Below, one piece after another: positions 34,589-42,593 of a stretch of 64,000 bases of DNA (the stretch's first letter is position 1; each line of letters opens with the position of its first letter). A model generated the notes under the pieces. The model saw only the letters and a program-made list of their open reading frames with translations. It was not told where the DNA came from and ran no database searches. The DNA is from Patulibacter americanus DSM 16676. Lineage in GTDB: Bacteria; Actinomycetota; Thermoleophilia; Solirubrobacterales; Solirubrobacteraceae. The stretch covers positions 62,001 through 126,000 of the forward strand of contig NZ_ATUD01000008.1 of the NCBI RefSeq assembly GCF_000420025.1. Direction: 5' to 3'. The position numbers were made by a program, and so were the translations under genes.

Positions 34589-35808
34589 ACGCCCGGCCGG
34601 CCCGCCGCGAACCCGCGGCGGGCGAAGCGCTCCCCGATGATCCGATGGGTCGGGGCGTCGGGGTGCAGGGCGTCCGGAAGCGGGCGCTCGACCTCGTCGT
34701 CCGGGCCGTACAGGTCGAGGCCGTCGACGTAGGAGAGCTGCGGATCGTCGACCCGGCGGTCGGCCACGATCCGCGCGAGGACCTCGCGGACGAGCGTGAG
34801 CGTCAGCCGGCTCAGCGGCGTCGTCGGGCTCGCCGGGTCGACCGGGTCACCCGTCGCGCGGAACCGGACCCGCCCCTCGGCGAGCGCCTCGACGTCGAAG
34901 GCGCCCGGCCCCGGCGTGTGCTCGTGGATCGGGCAGAACAACGGTCCGATCACGATCAGCGGCACGTCGGGGTGCCCGTCGCGGAGCGTGTCGAGGAACC
35001 CGTGCACGGCGGGGCCGACGGCGCGCAGGCGCATCACGTCGGAGTTGACGAGGTTGATGCCGATCTCCACGCTGAGGACGTCCGCCGGCGCGTCGCGCAT
35101 CGCCCGCGCCACGAAGGGGTCGAGCATCGCGCTGCCCCCGAACCCGAGGTTCACGAGCTGCACGCCGCCGAGCGCCGCGGCCACCGCCGGCCAGGTGGTG
35201 CTGGGGCTCGCCGCGTTGGAGCCTTGGCTGATCGAGCTGCCGTGGTGCACCCAGACCGGGCGCCCGTCGGTCGACGGTGCGGCGATGGGCGCATCGGTGC
35301 GGAGCGCGACGAGCTCCGTCCGCTCGTGGTGCGGCAACCAGATCTCGACGTCCTTCTCGTCGGACGACAGGCCGTCGAAGCGCGTGGTGGCCATGTCGCC
35401 GGGTCGGAGCGCCGTCGCACCGGTCGCGAGGTCGACCTCCACGACGTCGCCGCCGGCCGTCGTGGCCTGCGCGGCCAGCCGGCCGTCGATGCGCAGGTCG
35501 ACCGTCCCCTCCGGGCGGTCGGGGACGCCGGTCATCGCGACCCGCGTCCGGACCGTGTCGACCTCGACGACGGTGGAGCGGGTGCGAAACGCGAGTCGCA
35601 CGCCGGACGGCTGGGACTCCGCGCCGGCCAGCTGCGGGTCGGTGCTCTGCGCACGGGCGCGCGCCGGCAGCCGGTGGGGCAACCAACCGCGCTCCGTGCG
35701 CTCGAGATCGGCGAGGCCCCGCAGGACGTCCGTGCCGATGGGGTGGGAGAGCAACGTCGGCTCCCGGTGGTCGTCGACCAACGGGCTCGATGCGTCCTGG
35801 TTCTTCAT
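34585..35808 (-). CDS. SGNH/GDSL hydrolase with N-terminal beta domain
   Basis: This 407-residue cytoplasmic protein has an N-terminal half with beta-rich, carbohydrate-binding-like sequence (RLAFRTRSTVVEVDTVRTRV, TVDLRIDGRLAAQATT). The C-terminal SGNH esterase domain shows the nucleophile in HHGSSISQGSN, the Gly in LVNLGFGGSAM, the Asn in VEIGINLVNSD and the catalytic Asp/His pair in DALHPDAPTH. This resembles the SsfX3 type of esterases/acyltransferases. GAAGGA precedes the ATG at 35808. Its stop overlaps that of the receiver gene by four bases (CTAG), so the two genes converge. Confidence 0.85.
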   Translation of the reverse strand: MKNQDASSPLVDDHREPTLLSHPIGTDVLRGLADLERTERGWLPHRLPARARAQSTDPQLAGAESQPSGVRLAFRTRSTVVEVDTVRTRVAMTGVPDRPEGTVDLRIDGRLAAQATTAGGDVVEVDLATGATALRPGDMATTRFDGLSSDEKDVEIWLPHHERTELVALRTDAPIAAPSTDGRPVWVHHGSSISQGSNAASPSTTWPAVAAALGGVQLVNLGFGGSAMLDPFVARAMRDAPADVLSVEIGINLVNSDVMRLRAVGPAVHGFLDTLRDGHPDVPLIVIGPLFCPIHEHTPGPGAFDVEALAEGRVRFRATGDPVDPASPTTPLSRLTLTLVREVLARIVADRRVDDPQLSYVDGLDLYGPDDEVERPLPDALHPDAPTHRIIGERFARRGFAAGRPGV

Positions 35809-35888
35809 CCGCGGTCCTTCGACGATGCCTGGGTCCGGGCCGTTGGAGTCTCCCAACCGACGGTGGGCCGCGTCGGGCCGCGCGCGGG

Positions 35889-35954
35889 GCCGGCGGCGGC
35901 CGGGCGTCGGGTCGAGCCCGGTGCGTTGCCGGCGGCGGCCGGGCGCCGGGTCGA
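35889..35954. repeat. Two direct repeats of 27 bases
   Basis: A GC-rich 27-base unit occurs at 35889-35915 and 35928-35954 with a single difference, at a 39-base period, in the space between the esterase and MMPL genes. It may be a recent slippage product. Confidence 0.7.
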
Positions 35955-35993
35955 CCGACGACCACGGACGCCTGGCCCCACACAGGACGCCGC

Positions 35994-38129
35994 TCAGCCG
36001 GCGCGCTTCGCCAGCCGTGCGCCTTCGATGTCCACGTGCGGAAGCAGCCAGCTGAGCCAGCGCGGCAGCCACCACGCCCGCCGACCGAGCATCGCCAGGA
36101 GCGCCGGGATCAGCGTCATCCGCACGACGAAGGCGTCGACGAGGATGCCGAACGCGAGCGCGAAGCCGATCGACTTGATGATCGCCGCCTCCTCGAGGAT
36201 GAACCCGGAGAAGACCGCGGCCATGATCAGCGCCGCGCCGGTGACCACGCGCGCGCCGTGGCGGAAGCCCTCGGTGATCGCACGGGTCGGCTCCGCCCCG
36301 TGGACGTGCTCCTCGCGCATGCGCGAGACCAGGAACACCTGGTAGTCCATCGCGAGCCCGAAGAGGATGCCGACGGTGAAGATCGGCAGCACCGGGACGA
36401 TCGGCGCCTGTTCCACGGCGAGCTGCGCGGCGAACGTGCCGTGCTGGAAGACCGCGACGAGCGCCCCGAGCGTGGCGCCGATGGTGAGCAGGAACCCGCC
36501 GACCGCCGTGAGCGGGACGAGGATCGACCGGAACGCGACCATCAACAGCAGGAACGCGAGGCCGACGATCACGGCGAGATAGGGCAGCAGCGCGCTGGAC
36601 AACCGGTCGGCGAAGTCGATGTTCGCCGCGGTCGGCCCGGTCACGAGCACCTCGGCGTCCACCTCGTCATCGAGCGTGTCGGTGCGGTCCCGGATCTGTC
36701 CGACGAGGTTCTTCGTCGCCTCGGTGGACGGGCCGCTCCGCGGCGTGAGTGAGACGATCGCGGTGTCACCCTCCTCGTTGAGCACCGGGGCGCCCGCGGC
36801 GACGACGTCCTCGAGCTGCCCGAACTCCGCCGCGACGACCGTGGCGGCCGCCTTCGCGCTGCCTCCGGTCCCGGCGTCGACCACGAGCGTGAGCGGCCCG
36901 TTGAAGCCCGGGCCGAACCCGGCGCCGAGCAGGTCGTAGGCCTTGCGGTTGGTCTCCTCGGGCGGGGCCGTGGAGTCGCCGGACTGCCCGAGACGCATGT
37001 CCAGGGCCGGGATCGCGAGCGCGCTGAGCGCCACGACGGTGACGAGCACCGCGGGCAGGCGGTGGCGCGTGACCAGGCCGACCCAGCGAGCGCCCATCGT
37101 CGGCCTGGTGGCGCGCCGGCCGGTGTCGAAGTTCTTGCCCTTCGCGAGCCGCATGCCCGCGAACCCGAGCATCGCCGGGACGAGCGTGAGCGAGACGAGC
37201 ACGGCGACGGCGACGGTCCCGGCGGCCGCGAGCCCCATCCCGGTCATGAAGGGGATCCCGACGACGGTCAGCGACGCCAGCGCGATCATCACCGTCGCTC
37301 CGGCGAAGACGACCGCGCTGCCCGCGGTCCCGACGGCGCGGGCCGCGGCCTCCTCGGGCTCCATGCCCTCGAAGAGATGGGTGCGGTGGCGCGAGATGAT
37401 GAACAGCGCGTAGTCGATGCTGACGGCCAGGCCCAGCATCAACGCGACGGTCAGGACCGTCGGGTCCATGTCGAAGAGGCCGGTGGCCGCGATGATCCCC
37501 GCGATCCCGACCGCGACGCCGACGACCGCCGTCAGGAGGGGAAGCCCGGCGGCGAGGAGCGAGCCGAACGTGATCGTCATGACCAGCGCCGCGACGCCGA
37601 GCCCGATGAGCTCGCCGGTCCCGCCGGGTGACGGTTCCGTGTCGACCGCGTCGCCGCCGAACTCGACCTGCAGATCGGCGTCGTGGGCGCGCTCGGCCGC
37701 GGCCTGGACGGCCGTGACCGACCCTTCGGGGATCGTCTCGGCTGACGCGGCCCACGTCACCTCCGAGAAGGCGATGCGTCCGTCCTCCGAGGTCTGGGGC
37801 TCGCTCACGGACGCGACGCCGGGAGCCTTCGCGGCCCCGGCGACGACGTCCGCGATGGCGGCCGGGCGCGTGCCGTCGGTCAGCCGCTCGCCCGTGGGAG
37901 CCGCGAACACGATGCGGCCGGACGCGCCGTTGGCCTGCGGCAGTCGCTCGTCGAGCAGGTCGGCGGCCGCCTGGGACTCCGTGCCCGGCATCGTCGAGCT
38001 CTCCGTGAAGGATCCGCTGAGCGTCGCGGCCGCCGCGAACGCGCCGACGATCACCACCAGCCACAGGGCCAGGACGGTCTTGCGGCGGCGGAAGGCCGTG
38101 CGGCCGAGGTGGTAGAGCACAGTTGCCAT
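35994..38129 (-). CDS. MMPL family (RND-type) transporter
   Basis: This 711-residue protein has two halves of six helices with large extracytoplasmic loops after helices 1 and 7, the MMPL/RND plan. Landmarks are TAFRRRKTVLALWLVVIV in helix 1, GLAVSIDYALFIISRHRTHLFEG in helix 4, GILFGLAMDYQVFLVSRMREEHVHG in helix 10 and AFGILVDAFVVRMTLIPALLAMLG at the end. The paired Asp-Tyr residues in helices 4 and 10 are the proton-relay positions of MmpL proteins. It exports lipids or hydrophobic drugs. AAGGA precedes the ATG. It is divergent from a two-component system that probably controls it. Confidence 0.92.
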   Translation of the reverse strand: MATVLYHLGRTAFRRRKTVLALWLVVIVGAFAAAATLSGSFTESSTMPGTESQAAADLLDERLPQANGASGRIVFAAPTGERLTDGTRPAAIADVVAGAAKAPGVASVSEPQTSEDGRIAFSEVTWAASAETIPEGSVTAVQAAAERAHDADLQVEFGGDAVDTEPSPGGTGELIGLGVAALVMTITFGSLLAAGLPLLTAVVGVAVGIAGIIAATGLFDMDPTVLTVALMLGLAVSIDYALFIISRHRTHLFEGMEPEEAAARAVGTAGSAVVFAGATVMIALASLTVVGIPFMTGMGLAAAGTVAVAVLVSLTLVPAMLGFAGMRLAKGKNFDTGRRATRPTMGARWVGLVTRHRLPAVLVTVVALSALAIPALDMRLGQSGDSTAPPEETNRKAYDLLGAGFGPGFNGPLTLVVDAGTGGSAKAAATVVAAEFGQLEDVVAAGAPVLNEEGDTAIVSLTPRSGPSTEATKNLVGQIRDRTDTLDDEVDAEVLVTGPTAANIDFADRLSSALLPYLAVIVGLAFLLLMVAFRSILVPLTAVGGFLLTIGATLGALVAVFQHGTFAAQLAVEQAPIVPVLPIFTVGILFGLAMDYQVFLVSRMREEHVHGAEPTRAITEGFRHGARVVTGAALIMAAVFSGFILEEAAIIKSIGFALAFGILVDAFVVRMTLIPALLAMLGRRAWWLPRWLSWLLPHVDIEGARLAKRAG

Positions 38130-38269
38130 GAGGGGTCCTTGGTGTGGCGGGATAGGGGTGCTCTCTCACCATCGGGGTCGGGACGCCCCGCGGCGACGGC
38201 CGAGAGTGCTCTTCTGTCGAGCCCGTTCGGACGCACACGGTTCCCCCTTTCGGAGGAAGGGCCGAGGAC

Positions 38270-38275
38270 TACGAT
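38270..38275 (+). promoter_or_regulatory. -10 element, leaderless start of the histidine kinase
   Basis: TACGAT, seven bases, then the GTG at 38283. An alternative ATG at 38274 overlaps this element. Confidence 0.45.
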
Positions 38276-38282
38276 GGGCCTC

Positions 38283-39461
38283 GTGCCCCGCCGCGCCGAC
38301 CTCCTCTGGACCGCGCTGGTGACGGCACTGGCCCTCGCGGCGTTGCAGCTCGATCCGTCCGACACGGCACGGGGTGACCGCGGGCCCGACCTGCTCGGCG
38401 TCCTGCTCGTGATCGCGGCCTGCGCACCCGTGGCGGTGCGGCGCGCGCAGCCGCTCGCGGCGGCGGTCGTCGCGCTGACCGCGGCGGCCGTCGCCCTCGC
38501 GCTCGGCTACGCGGTGATCGTCCCGGTGCTCGTGGGCCTCGCGCTCTGCAGCTGGGTCGCGTTTCAGAGCGCGCGCCGGGTGACGGTCCCCCTCGCCGCC
38601 TACGCCGGCACGGTGATGGCGGCGGCCGTCGCCATCACCGGCGACGAGAGCCCGGTGCCGATGCTGATCCTCGTCGGGGCCTCGATCGGCGTGGCGGCGG
38701 TCCTGATCGGCGACGCGATCCGCGGCGAGCGCGAGCGGACCCGCGCGGCGCAGGAGTCGGCGCAGCGGATCGCGAAGCTGCGGGACCGCGACGTCGAGCG
38801 CGCGGTCGCCGAGGAACGACTGCGGATCGCCCGCGACGTGCACGACATCACCGGCCACCACCTGAGCGCGATCTCGCTGCAGGCCGTGGGGGCCGGTCGC
38901 GCCACGACGGACCCCGTCGCGCGCGCGGCCCTCGAGCGCATCCACCGGCTCACCTCCGAGGCGCTCGGCCAGACGCGACGGTCGCTCGGCGTCCTGCGGG
39001 GCTCCGACCCCGCCGGGCCGGCTCCCCGCGCCCCGACGCCCCGGTTGGCGCACGTGGAGGAGCTGCTGGGTCCCGCGCGCGACGCCGGCCTCGTCGTCGA
39101 CCTGCGCCTGGACACCGCCGACCGCCCGCTCTCGGACGAGATCGAGGTCTGCGCCTACCGGGTCGTGCAGGAAGCGCTGACCAACGTCGTCCGCCACGCC
39201 GACGCGAGCCGCGTCCGCGTGGACGTCACGTACGGCGAGCAGGAGCTCCTGATCGCGGTCGAGGACGACGGCGTCGGCGGGCCCGGCCGCCCTGGCGGCG
39301 GGATCCAGGGGATGCGCGAGCGCGTCGCGATCGTCGGCGGCACCTTCGCCGCGGGGCCCGCCGGCTACGGCTGGTCGGTGCGGGCGAGCCTCCCGCTCGA
39401 CGCGGAGCCGGACCAGCGTCACCCGGCGCCGCTCTCGCGGATTGCGCAGGGCACGCCGTGA
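38283..39461 (+). CDS. NarL-type sensor histidine kinase
   Basis: This 392-residue kinase has an N-terminal membrane region of five to six helices (LLWTALVTALALAALQL, LLGVLLVIAACAPVAV and others) without a large sensor loop. The HisKA_3 dimerisation helix is EERLRIARDVHDITGHHLSAI with the phosphorylated His. The HATPase domain shows VVQEALTNVVRHADAS and VEDDGVGGPGRPGGG followed by GMRERVAIVGG. Membrane-stress or antibiotic sensing in the bilayer is likely, as in DesK/LiaS-like kinases. Its stop overlaps the regulator start (GTGA). It is divergent from the MMPL transporter. Confidence 0.9.
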   Translation: MPRRADLLWTALVTALALAALQLDPSDTARGDRGPDLLGVLLVIAACAPVAVRRAQPLAAAVVALTAAAVALALGYAVIVPVLVGLALCSWVAFQSARRVTVPLAAYAGTVMAAAVAITGDESPVPMLILVGASIGVAAVLIGDAIRGERERTRAAQESAQRIAKLRDRDVERAVAEERLRIARDVHDITGHHLSAISLQAVGAGRATTDPVARAALERIHRLTSEALGQTRRSLGVLRGSDPAGPAPRAPTPRLAHVEELLGPARDAGLVVDLRLDTADRPLSDEIEVCAYRVVQEALTNVVRHADASRVRVDVTYGEQELLIAVEDDGVGGPGRPGGGIQGMRERVAIVGGTFAAGPAGYGWSVRASLPLDAEPDQRHPAPLSRIAQGTP

Positions 39462-40132
39462 GCATCCGCGTCGTCGTCGCCGACGACCAGGAGATCGCGC
39501 GCCACGGCCTGCGGATGGTCTTCGACGGCGAGGACGACATCGAGGTCGTGGGCGAGGCCGCCGACGGCCTCGAGGCCCTCGGCCAGGTCGAGCGGCGCGC
39601 ACCCGACGTCCTGCTCATCGACATCCGGATGCCGCGGATGGACGGGCTCGAGGCGACGCGGCGCCTGCGCGGCACGGACGGCGTCGCGGTGATCGTGATC
39701 ACGACGTTCGACCTCGACGAGTACGTCCTCGAGGCGTTGCGGGCCGGCGCCGTGGGCTTCCTGGTCAAGGACTCGTCGGCCGACCGCATCATCGACGCGG
39801 TCCGCGCCGTCGCACGGGGCGACGCCCTGATCTCGCCCGAGGTCACCCGCCGCCTGCTCGACCAGTTCGTCGCGTCGGCGCCGGCCCGGGTCGGCGACCC
39901 CGCGCTGGCGAGCCTGACCCCCCGCGAGCGCGACGTGCTGCTGGGCATCGCGGCCGGGCGCAGCAACGCCGACATCGCCGCGCACCTGCACCTCGAGGAG
40001 AGCACCGTCAAGAGCCACGTCGGCCGCATGCTCGGCAAGCTCGGCCTGAAGAGCCGCGTGCAGGCCGTGATCTTCGCCTACGAGACCGGGCTGGTCGCGC
40101 CGGGCACGGCCCCGGGATCACCCGACCGCTGA
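39458..40132 (+). CDS. NarL/LuxR-type response regulator
   Basis: This 224-residue regulator has a receiver domain (VVVADDQEIARHGLRMVF, phosphoacceptor D55 in LLIDIRMPRMDGLEA, Lys in GFLVKDSS) and a LuxR-type helix-turn-helix: LTPRERDVLLGIAAGRSNADI, then HLHLEESTVKSHVGRML. It is the cognate partner of the kinase, with which it overlaps by four bases. The likely target is the divergent MMPL gene, by position. Confidence 0.93.
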   Translation: MSIRVVVADDQEIARHGLRMVFDGEDDIEVVGEAADGLEALGQVERRAPDVLLIDIRMPRMDGLEATRRLRGTDGVAVIVITTFDLDEYVLEALRAGAVGFLVKDSSADRIIDAVRAVARGDALISPEVTRRLLDQFVASAPARVGDPALASLTPRERDVLLGIAAGRSNADIAAHLHLEESTVKSHVGRMLGKLGLKSRVQAVIFAYETGLVAPGTAPGSPDR

Positions 40133-40258
40133 GCGCGCCGCCCCACCGTCAACCGAATCCCCTCCCCCCACCTCTTCGAGCCCGACGTCCTGGCCGAGAT
40201 CGAGGCGCACGCGATCCTCGACTGAGCCACCGAGTGACGGCCTGCCCTGCGCGCGCCG

Positions 40259-41605
40259 TCAGTCCTCACCCCGGGCGGCGCGGGTGACGCGGGAGTCGAT
40301 GCCGTACTGCGGCGGGACGCCCAGGTTCTCCCGGAGGGTCGCACCGACGTACTCCTCCGGGAAGATTCCGCGGCGGCGCAGCTCGGGCACGACCTCGTCC
40401 ACGAACCCGTCGACGCCGTCCTCGTAGATGTCCGGCGAGATCCAGAACCCGTCGGCGGCGTCGGCCTCGAGCCACGCCTGCAGATAGTCGGCGTGGACCA
40501 CCGCGGGGCCGACCGTGGTCGGGTGGTAGTCGATCGCGCCATGGGCGAGGATGTCGCGGGGCGACCACCCCTCGTGGGCGAGCCCGAGCACGATCCCGGA
40601 CCGCGGGTCCATCGGGGACGCGCTGGCCGCCGCGAGCTGCTCCGGGGTGAGCGGCTCGTCGTAGCGGCTCGGATCGATCCGCAGGCCCAGCAGTCCGCCG
40701 AGATGCGGGAGACGCGCCTCGATGACGTCGCCGGACAGGGCGAGGCGACGGTCCAGGCCCGCCCGCGTCGTCGGGGCGACGGTCGTCATCAGCCCGGGGA
40801 AGTACTTGATCTCGTCGGGGTCGCGCCCTGCCTGCACGGCGGCGTCCCGCACCAGCTCGCGCTGCGCACGCGCCTCCTCGATCGTCCACACCTCGGCGAT
40901 GAAGCCGCTCGCGTAGCGGCCGGCGAGCTCCAAGAGGTGCGGACTGGGCCCTCCCGAGCTGAAGATGACCGGCTGCCCCTGCTCCGACGGCGGGATCGGC
41001 AGCGGTCCGCGCGAGGCGACGTACTGTCCCTGCAGATTGACCGGCTGGAGCTTCGACGCGTCGAGGAACCGACCGGAGTCCTGGTCCGCCAGCCAGGCGT
41101 CCGGCTCCCAGCTGCCCCAGAGCGCCTGGACGATCTGGATCGCCTCGTGCGCCCGCCCGTACCGCTCGGCGCGGTCGACGACGGTGCTGCCGTAGTTGGC
41201 CGCTACCGCCGGATCGCTCGTGGTAACGGCGTTCCATCCCGCCCGGCCGTGACTCATCACGTCGAGCGCCTTGAACTGCCGGGCCGTGTTGAACGGCTCC
41301 TGGAAGGTCGTGGACCCGGTGGCGACGAACCCGATCCGCTCCGTCGCCTGCGAGATGGCGGCGAGCTGCATCATCGGCTCCAGGACGTTCTGGACGCCGG
41401 TGGCCTCGACGTCTCCACGGACGGCCGGGAAGTCGGGGGTGAACAGGAACGCGAACCCTCCCCTCTCGGCCGTCTGCGCGTAGCGGACGTTCGCCTCGAC
41501 CTTCGCGTAGTTGCCCGGGTCGACGTGCGGAGCCCGCCACGCCCCGGCCAGGTTGCCATACCCCGCGGTCATCCCCAGCCCGAGGATCATCTTCTTGCCT
41601 GCCAT
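40259..41605 (-). CDS. NtaA/SnaA/DszA family FMN-dependent monooxygenase
   Basis: This 448-residue flavin monooxygenase belongs to the luciferase-like (LLM) superfamily. Typical segments are FTPDFPAVRGDVEATG, LEPMMQLAAISQATERIG, RQFKALDVMSHGRAGWNAVTT, AERYGRAHEAIQIVQALWGSW, QGQPVIFSSGGPSP and YFPGLMTTVAPT. Such enzymes need reduced FMN from a partner reductase and oxidise chelators, thioethers or sulfones; the substrate is unknown and no reductase gene is adjacent. AAGGGA precedes the ATG. A copy of the palindrome that guards the next TetR gene lies 148 bases upstream, so both are probably one regulon. Confidence 0.92.
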   Translation of the reverse strand: MAGKKMILGLGMTAGYGNLAGAWRAPHVDPGNYAKVEANVRYAQTAERGGFAFLFTPDFPAVRGDVEATGVQNVLEPMMQLAAISQATERIGFVATGSTTFQEPFNTARQFKALDVMSHGRAGWNAVTTSDPAVAANYGSTVVDRAERYGRAHEAIQIVQALWGSWEPDAWLADQDSGRFLDASKLQPVNLQGQYVASRGPLPIPPSEQGQPVIFSSGGPSPHLLELAGRYASGFIAEVWTIEEARAQRELVRDAAVQAGRDPDEIKYFPGLMTTVAPTTRAGLDRRLALSGDVIEARLPHLGGLLGLRIDPSRYDEPLTPEQLAAASASPMDPRSGIVLGLAHEGWSPRDILAHGAIDYHPTTVGPAVVHADYLQAWLEADAADGFWISPDIYEDGVDGFVDEVVPELRRRGIFPEEYVGATLRENLGVPPQYGIDSRVTRAARGED

Positions 41606-41752
41606 GCAACGGTCCCTTCTGCCCCGCGCTCAGATGCCACGCGCCCCGGGACCCGGCGAAGCCACACGGCCCCCGATCGTTCAGGCGGTGACAGGGCACG
41701 AGGTCGTGTCGGCTCTGCGCTGGCCGACCGTCGACCAGCCTCGCCGACTATA

Positions 41753-41767
41753 CGGAGATTGTCTCCG
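41753..41767. promoter_or_regulatory. TetR-regulon palindrome upstream of the flavin monooxygenase
   Basis: CGGAGATTGTCTCCG, perfect six-base arms around TTG, identical over all 15 bases to the box at 42461. It follows GACTATA, which may be part of a promoter. Confidence 0.75.
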
Positions 41768-41841
41768 GTTTACAAGAGACCGTCCTCGCCACCTACGGCG
41801 CGGACGCGACAACGCCGAGATCCTCGCCCTCGACCGCGCGG

Positions 41842-42435
41842 TCACGCGGGAGTCGTAGGGGCCGCCCACCCCTGACGGAGGAGCTCCTTCAGCGACTCGG
41901 CGGAGGCGTCGTCGGCCATGACCGCGCCGCGCGCCCACGAGGTCGCGAGCGCGCCGAGGAAGAGGTCGCGGCCCCGCACCCCGGGCTGCGCCTTGCCCGC
42001 GCGCTGGGCCGGTACCAGGAACTCGTCGGTGTCGGTCACGAAGCCCCGGCAGGTGATGGCGAGCGGCGAGGCCTCGTCGGACAGCGCCGTCCGCAGCGGC
42101 TCCGGCAGACCCTTGAACGCCGAGAGCCATTCGTCGATCGCCTCGAGCCACAGACCCAGGGCGACATCCGGCTCGTGTCCCTCGGCCTTGATGGCCTCGC
42201 GACGAGCCGCGAGTTCCTCGTTGCGCGCCTGCAGGAGCGCGGCAAGCAGGGCCTCGCGGGTCGGGAAATGGCGGTACAGCGTGCCGGCACCGACGCCCGC
42301 CCGCTTGGCGATGGCGTCGAGGGACCCGCTGACGTCGGCCGACGAGAAGTACTCGTCGGCGACCTCGAGGATGTGCTCTCGGTTTCGCGCCTTGTCGCTG
42401 CGCTCCTTGCGGGCGCCGCCGGTCGCATCGGCCAT
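41842..42435 (-). CDS. TetR family repressor of the monooxygenase/exporter regulon
   Basis: This 197-residue protein has DAIAKRAGVGAGTLYRHFPTREALLAALL as the TetR helix-turn-helix and an effector domain with a conserved WLSAFKGLPEPLRTAL stretch, close to the TetR_C_33 (SbtR-like) group. GAGAGGAT precedes the ATG at 42435. The frame continues to 42585 but would then cross the operators, so the shorter start is chosen. It is divergent from the DHA2 exporter, with two palindromes between. Confidence 0.88.
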   Translation of the reverse strand: MADATGGARKERSDKARNREHILEVADEYFSSADVSGSLDAIAKRAGVGAGTLYRHFPTREALLAALLQARNEELAARREAIKAEGHEPDVALGLWLEAIDEWLSAFKGLPEPLRTALSDEASPLAITCRGFVTDTDEFLVPAQRAGKAQPGVRGRDLFLGALATSWARGAVMADDASAESLKELLRQGWAAPTTPA

Positions 42436-42460
42436 CTGTGTCCATCCTCTCTTGACGAAA

Positions 42461-42475
42461 CGGAGATTGTCTCCG
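42461..42475. promoter_or_regulatory. TetR-regulon palindrome, central copy
   Basis: CGGAGATTGTCTCCG; with the flanking A and T the arms are seven bases. It begins 26 bases before the tetR ATG and follows TTGACG. Confidence 0.8.
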
Positions 42476-42493
42476 TATGGTCCCCAGGCGAAG

Positions 42494-42508
42494 CGGAGAC
42501 ACGCTCCG
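42494..42508. promoter_or_regulatory. TetR-regulon palindrome, imperfect copy
   Basis: CGGAGACACGCTCCG differs from a perfect dyad by one base and starts 33 bases after the copy at 42461, on the exporter side. Confidence 0.65.
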
Positions 42509-42593
42509 CGTTGATCAAGGATCGCACTTCGGGCGGTCCGGGTCCAGCGCGCCCGCCGGCGAGTCTCCCACGACGCCTCCCACAAGGACCCCG

